Assembly (NCBI GenBank): GCA_003509305.1
Contig: DOMU01000192.1
Coordinates: forward strand, 1 to 6,431
Origin: Desulfobulbaceae bacterium
Lineage (GTDB): Bacteria > Desulfobacterota > Desulfobulbia > Desulfobulbales > Desulfocapsaceae
Direction of reading: 5' to 3'
DNA: 6,431 bases
Positions 5,904 to 6,431 of this stretch are shown one piece after another. Under the pieces are notes generated by a model. It was not told the DNA's origin, did no database searches, and worked only from the letters and a program-made list of their open reading frames with translations. The position numbers were made by a program, and so were the translations under genes. Position 1 is the first letter of the stretch. Each line of letters starts with the position of its first letter.

Positions 5904-6431
5904 CAATCAGCAAGGGCGCGAGAAAGCGTCCGGTGTGTGAAGCCGCCACTTTGGCCACTCGCGACGGCGGGCCACAGGCGACCACCCGGCCACCACCGTC
6001 GCCGCCTTCCGGGCCGATGTCGATCAGCCAGTCGGCGGATTTGACGACGTCGAGGTTGTGCTCAATGACCACCACGGTATTGCCCTGGGCAACCAGGCGC
6101 TCAAGCACGTCGAGCAGCAGTTGGATGTCAGCGGGATGCAGGCCGGTGGTCGGTTCATCAAGAATATACAGCGTTTTGCCACTGGCGCGGCCTGACAGTT
6201 CTTTCGCCAGCTTTATCCGCTGCGCCTCGCCACCGGAAAGGGTGGTCGAAGACTGCCCCAAAGCGATATAGCCGAGGCCGACATCGACGAGAGTTTGCAG
6301 GCGATTTCTCACGGGCGGAATATTTTTGAAAAATCCCAGCGCCTCCTCGACGGTCATGTGCAAGACATCGTGGATGGTGGCGCCGTTATAGGCAATGTCG
6401 AGCGTCTCCAGGTTGTAGCGTCTGCCGTGAC
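5896..6431 (-). CDS. uvrA: Excinuclease ABC subunit A, C-terminal part (5' truncated)
   Basis: UvrA is the damage-sensing ATPase of nucleotide excision repair; it loads UvrB at lesions. The window holds the last 178 complete codons of a protein that is usually about 940 residues, and the frame runs open through the window edge at 6431. It begins [11 protein letters not shown] (E. coli GKRYNRETLEI), then [29 protein letters not shown], and the second-ATPase signature [15 protein letters not shown]. These are followed by the Walker B segment [18 protein letters not shown] and the switch [16 protein letters not shown], ending in a GPEGGDGGG loop. These match E. coli UvrA nearly word for word. 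The TTG at 6363-6361 is an internal Leu codon, not a start. dinD follows after 6 bases, so the two very probably share a transcript whose promoter and any LexA box lie outside the window. Confidence 0.98.
   Translation of the reverse strand, partial: HGRRYNLETLDIAYNGATIHDVLHMTVEEALGFFKNIPPVRNRLQTLVDVGLGYIALGQSSTTLSGGEAQRIKLAKELSGRASGKTLYILDEPTTGLHPADIQLLLDVLERLVAQGNTVVVIEHNLDVVKSADWLIDIGPEGGDGGGRVVACGPPSRVAKVAASHTGRFLAPLLIEK

Noticed and set aside
5653..5940. Plus-strand open frame through dinD containing [12 protein letters not shown]
   Set aside because: The shared peptide is a mathematical consequence of the codon-register palindrome. The rest of the frame has no family resemblance, while the minus strand matches DinD throughout.
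5896..6363. uvrA beginning at the TTG at 6363
   Set aside because: The frame stays open to the window edge and the residues before it (NLETLDI, TIHDVL) match UvrA, so TTG is an internal Leu codon and the gene is truncated by the window.

Overview
The window reads as ordinary chromosome from a SecB-containing bacterium, most likely a proteobacterium. SecB, a long proofreading-type DNA polymerase I, a TesA-like SGNH hydrolase, UvrA and DinD together fit that phylum, and base composition is moderately GC-rich. I cannot fix the class. No rRNA, tRNA, CRISPR array, insertion sequence or prophage gene is visible.

Layout. (1) 1-531, plus strand: the 3' part of glyA (serine hydroxymethyltransferase), meeting tail to tail, 9 bases apart, (2) a minus-strand SGNH/GDSL hydrolase (541-1227). 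(3) 1228-1470 is a divergent control region. It holds a possible minus-strand promoter for the hydrolase and a perfect 7+7 bp inverted repeat (1367-1386), a likely operator for the next gene. (4) 1471-1755, plus strand: a small XRE-family protein resembling HigA-type antitoxins, with no intact toxin beside it. (5) 1769-4438: complete polA, 13 bases downstream and probably co-transcribed. (6) 4433-4469: a perfect 11 bp inverted repeat that includes the polA stop codon and separates it from (7) minus-strand secB (4477-4953). (8) 5026-5889: minus-strand dinD, lying 6 bases downstream of (9) the 3' end of uvrA (5896-6431, truncated by the window edge).

How the genes relate. uvrA and dinD look like one transcription unit pairing two genes that are SOS-induced in E. 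coli: lesion recognition in nucleotide excision repair and a RecA-filament antagonist. polA, the usual gap-filling enzyme after UvrABC incision, lies close by on the other strand. glyA, the hydrolase and secB are housekeeping or accessory functions with no obvious link to repair.

Most unusual signals: a perfect 36 bp spacerless palindrome inside dinD (5671-5706), exactly in codon register so that both strands encode the same 12 residues; the orphan antitoxin-like regulator with a clean operator directly ahead of polA; an Asp in place of the canonical Glu steric gate in PolA; and an SGNH hydrolase with Ala at the block II oxyanion-hole Gly and no visible signal peptide. I see no clear evidence of a wholly new multi-gene system.
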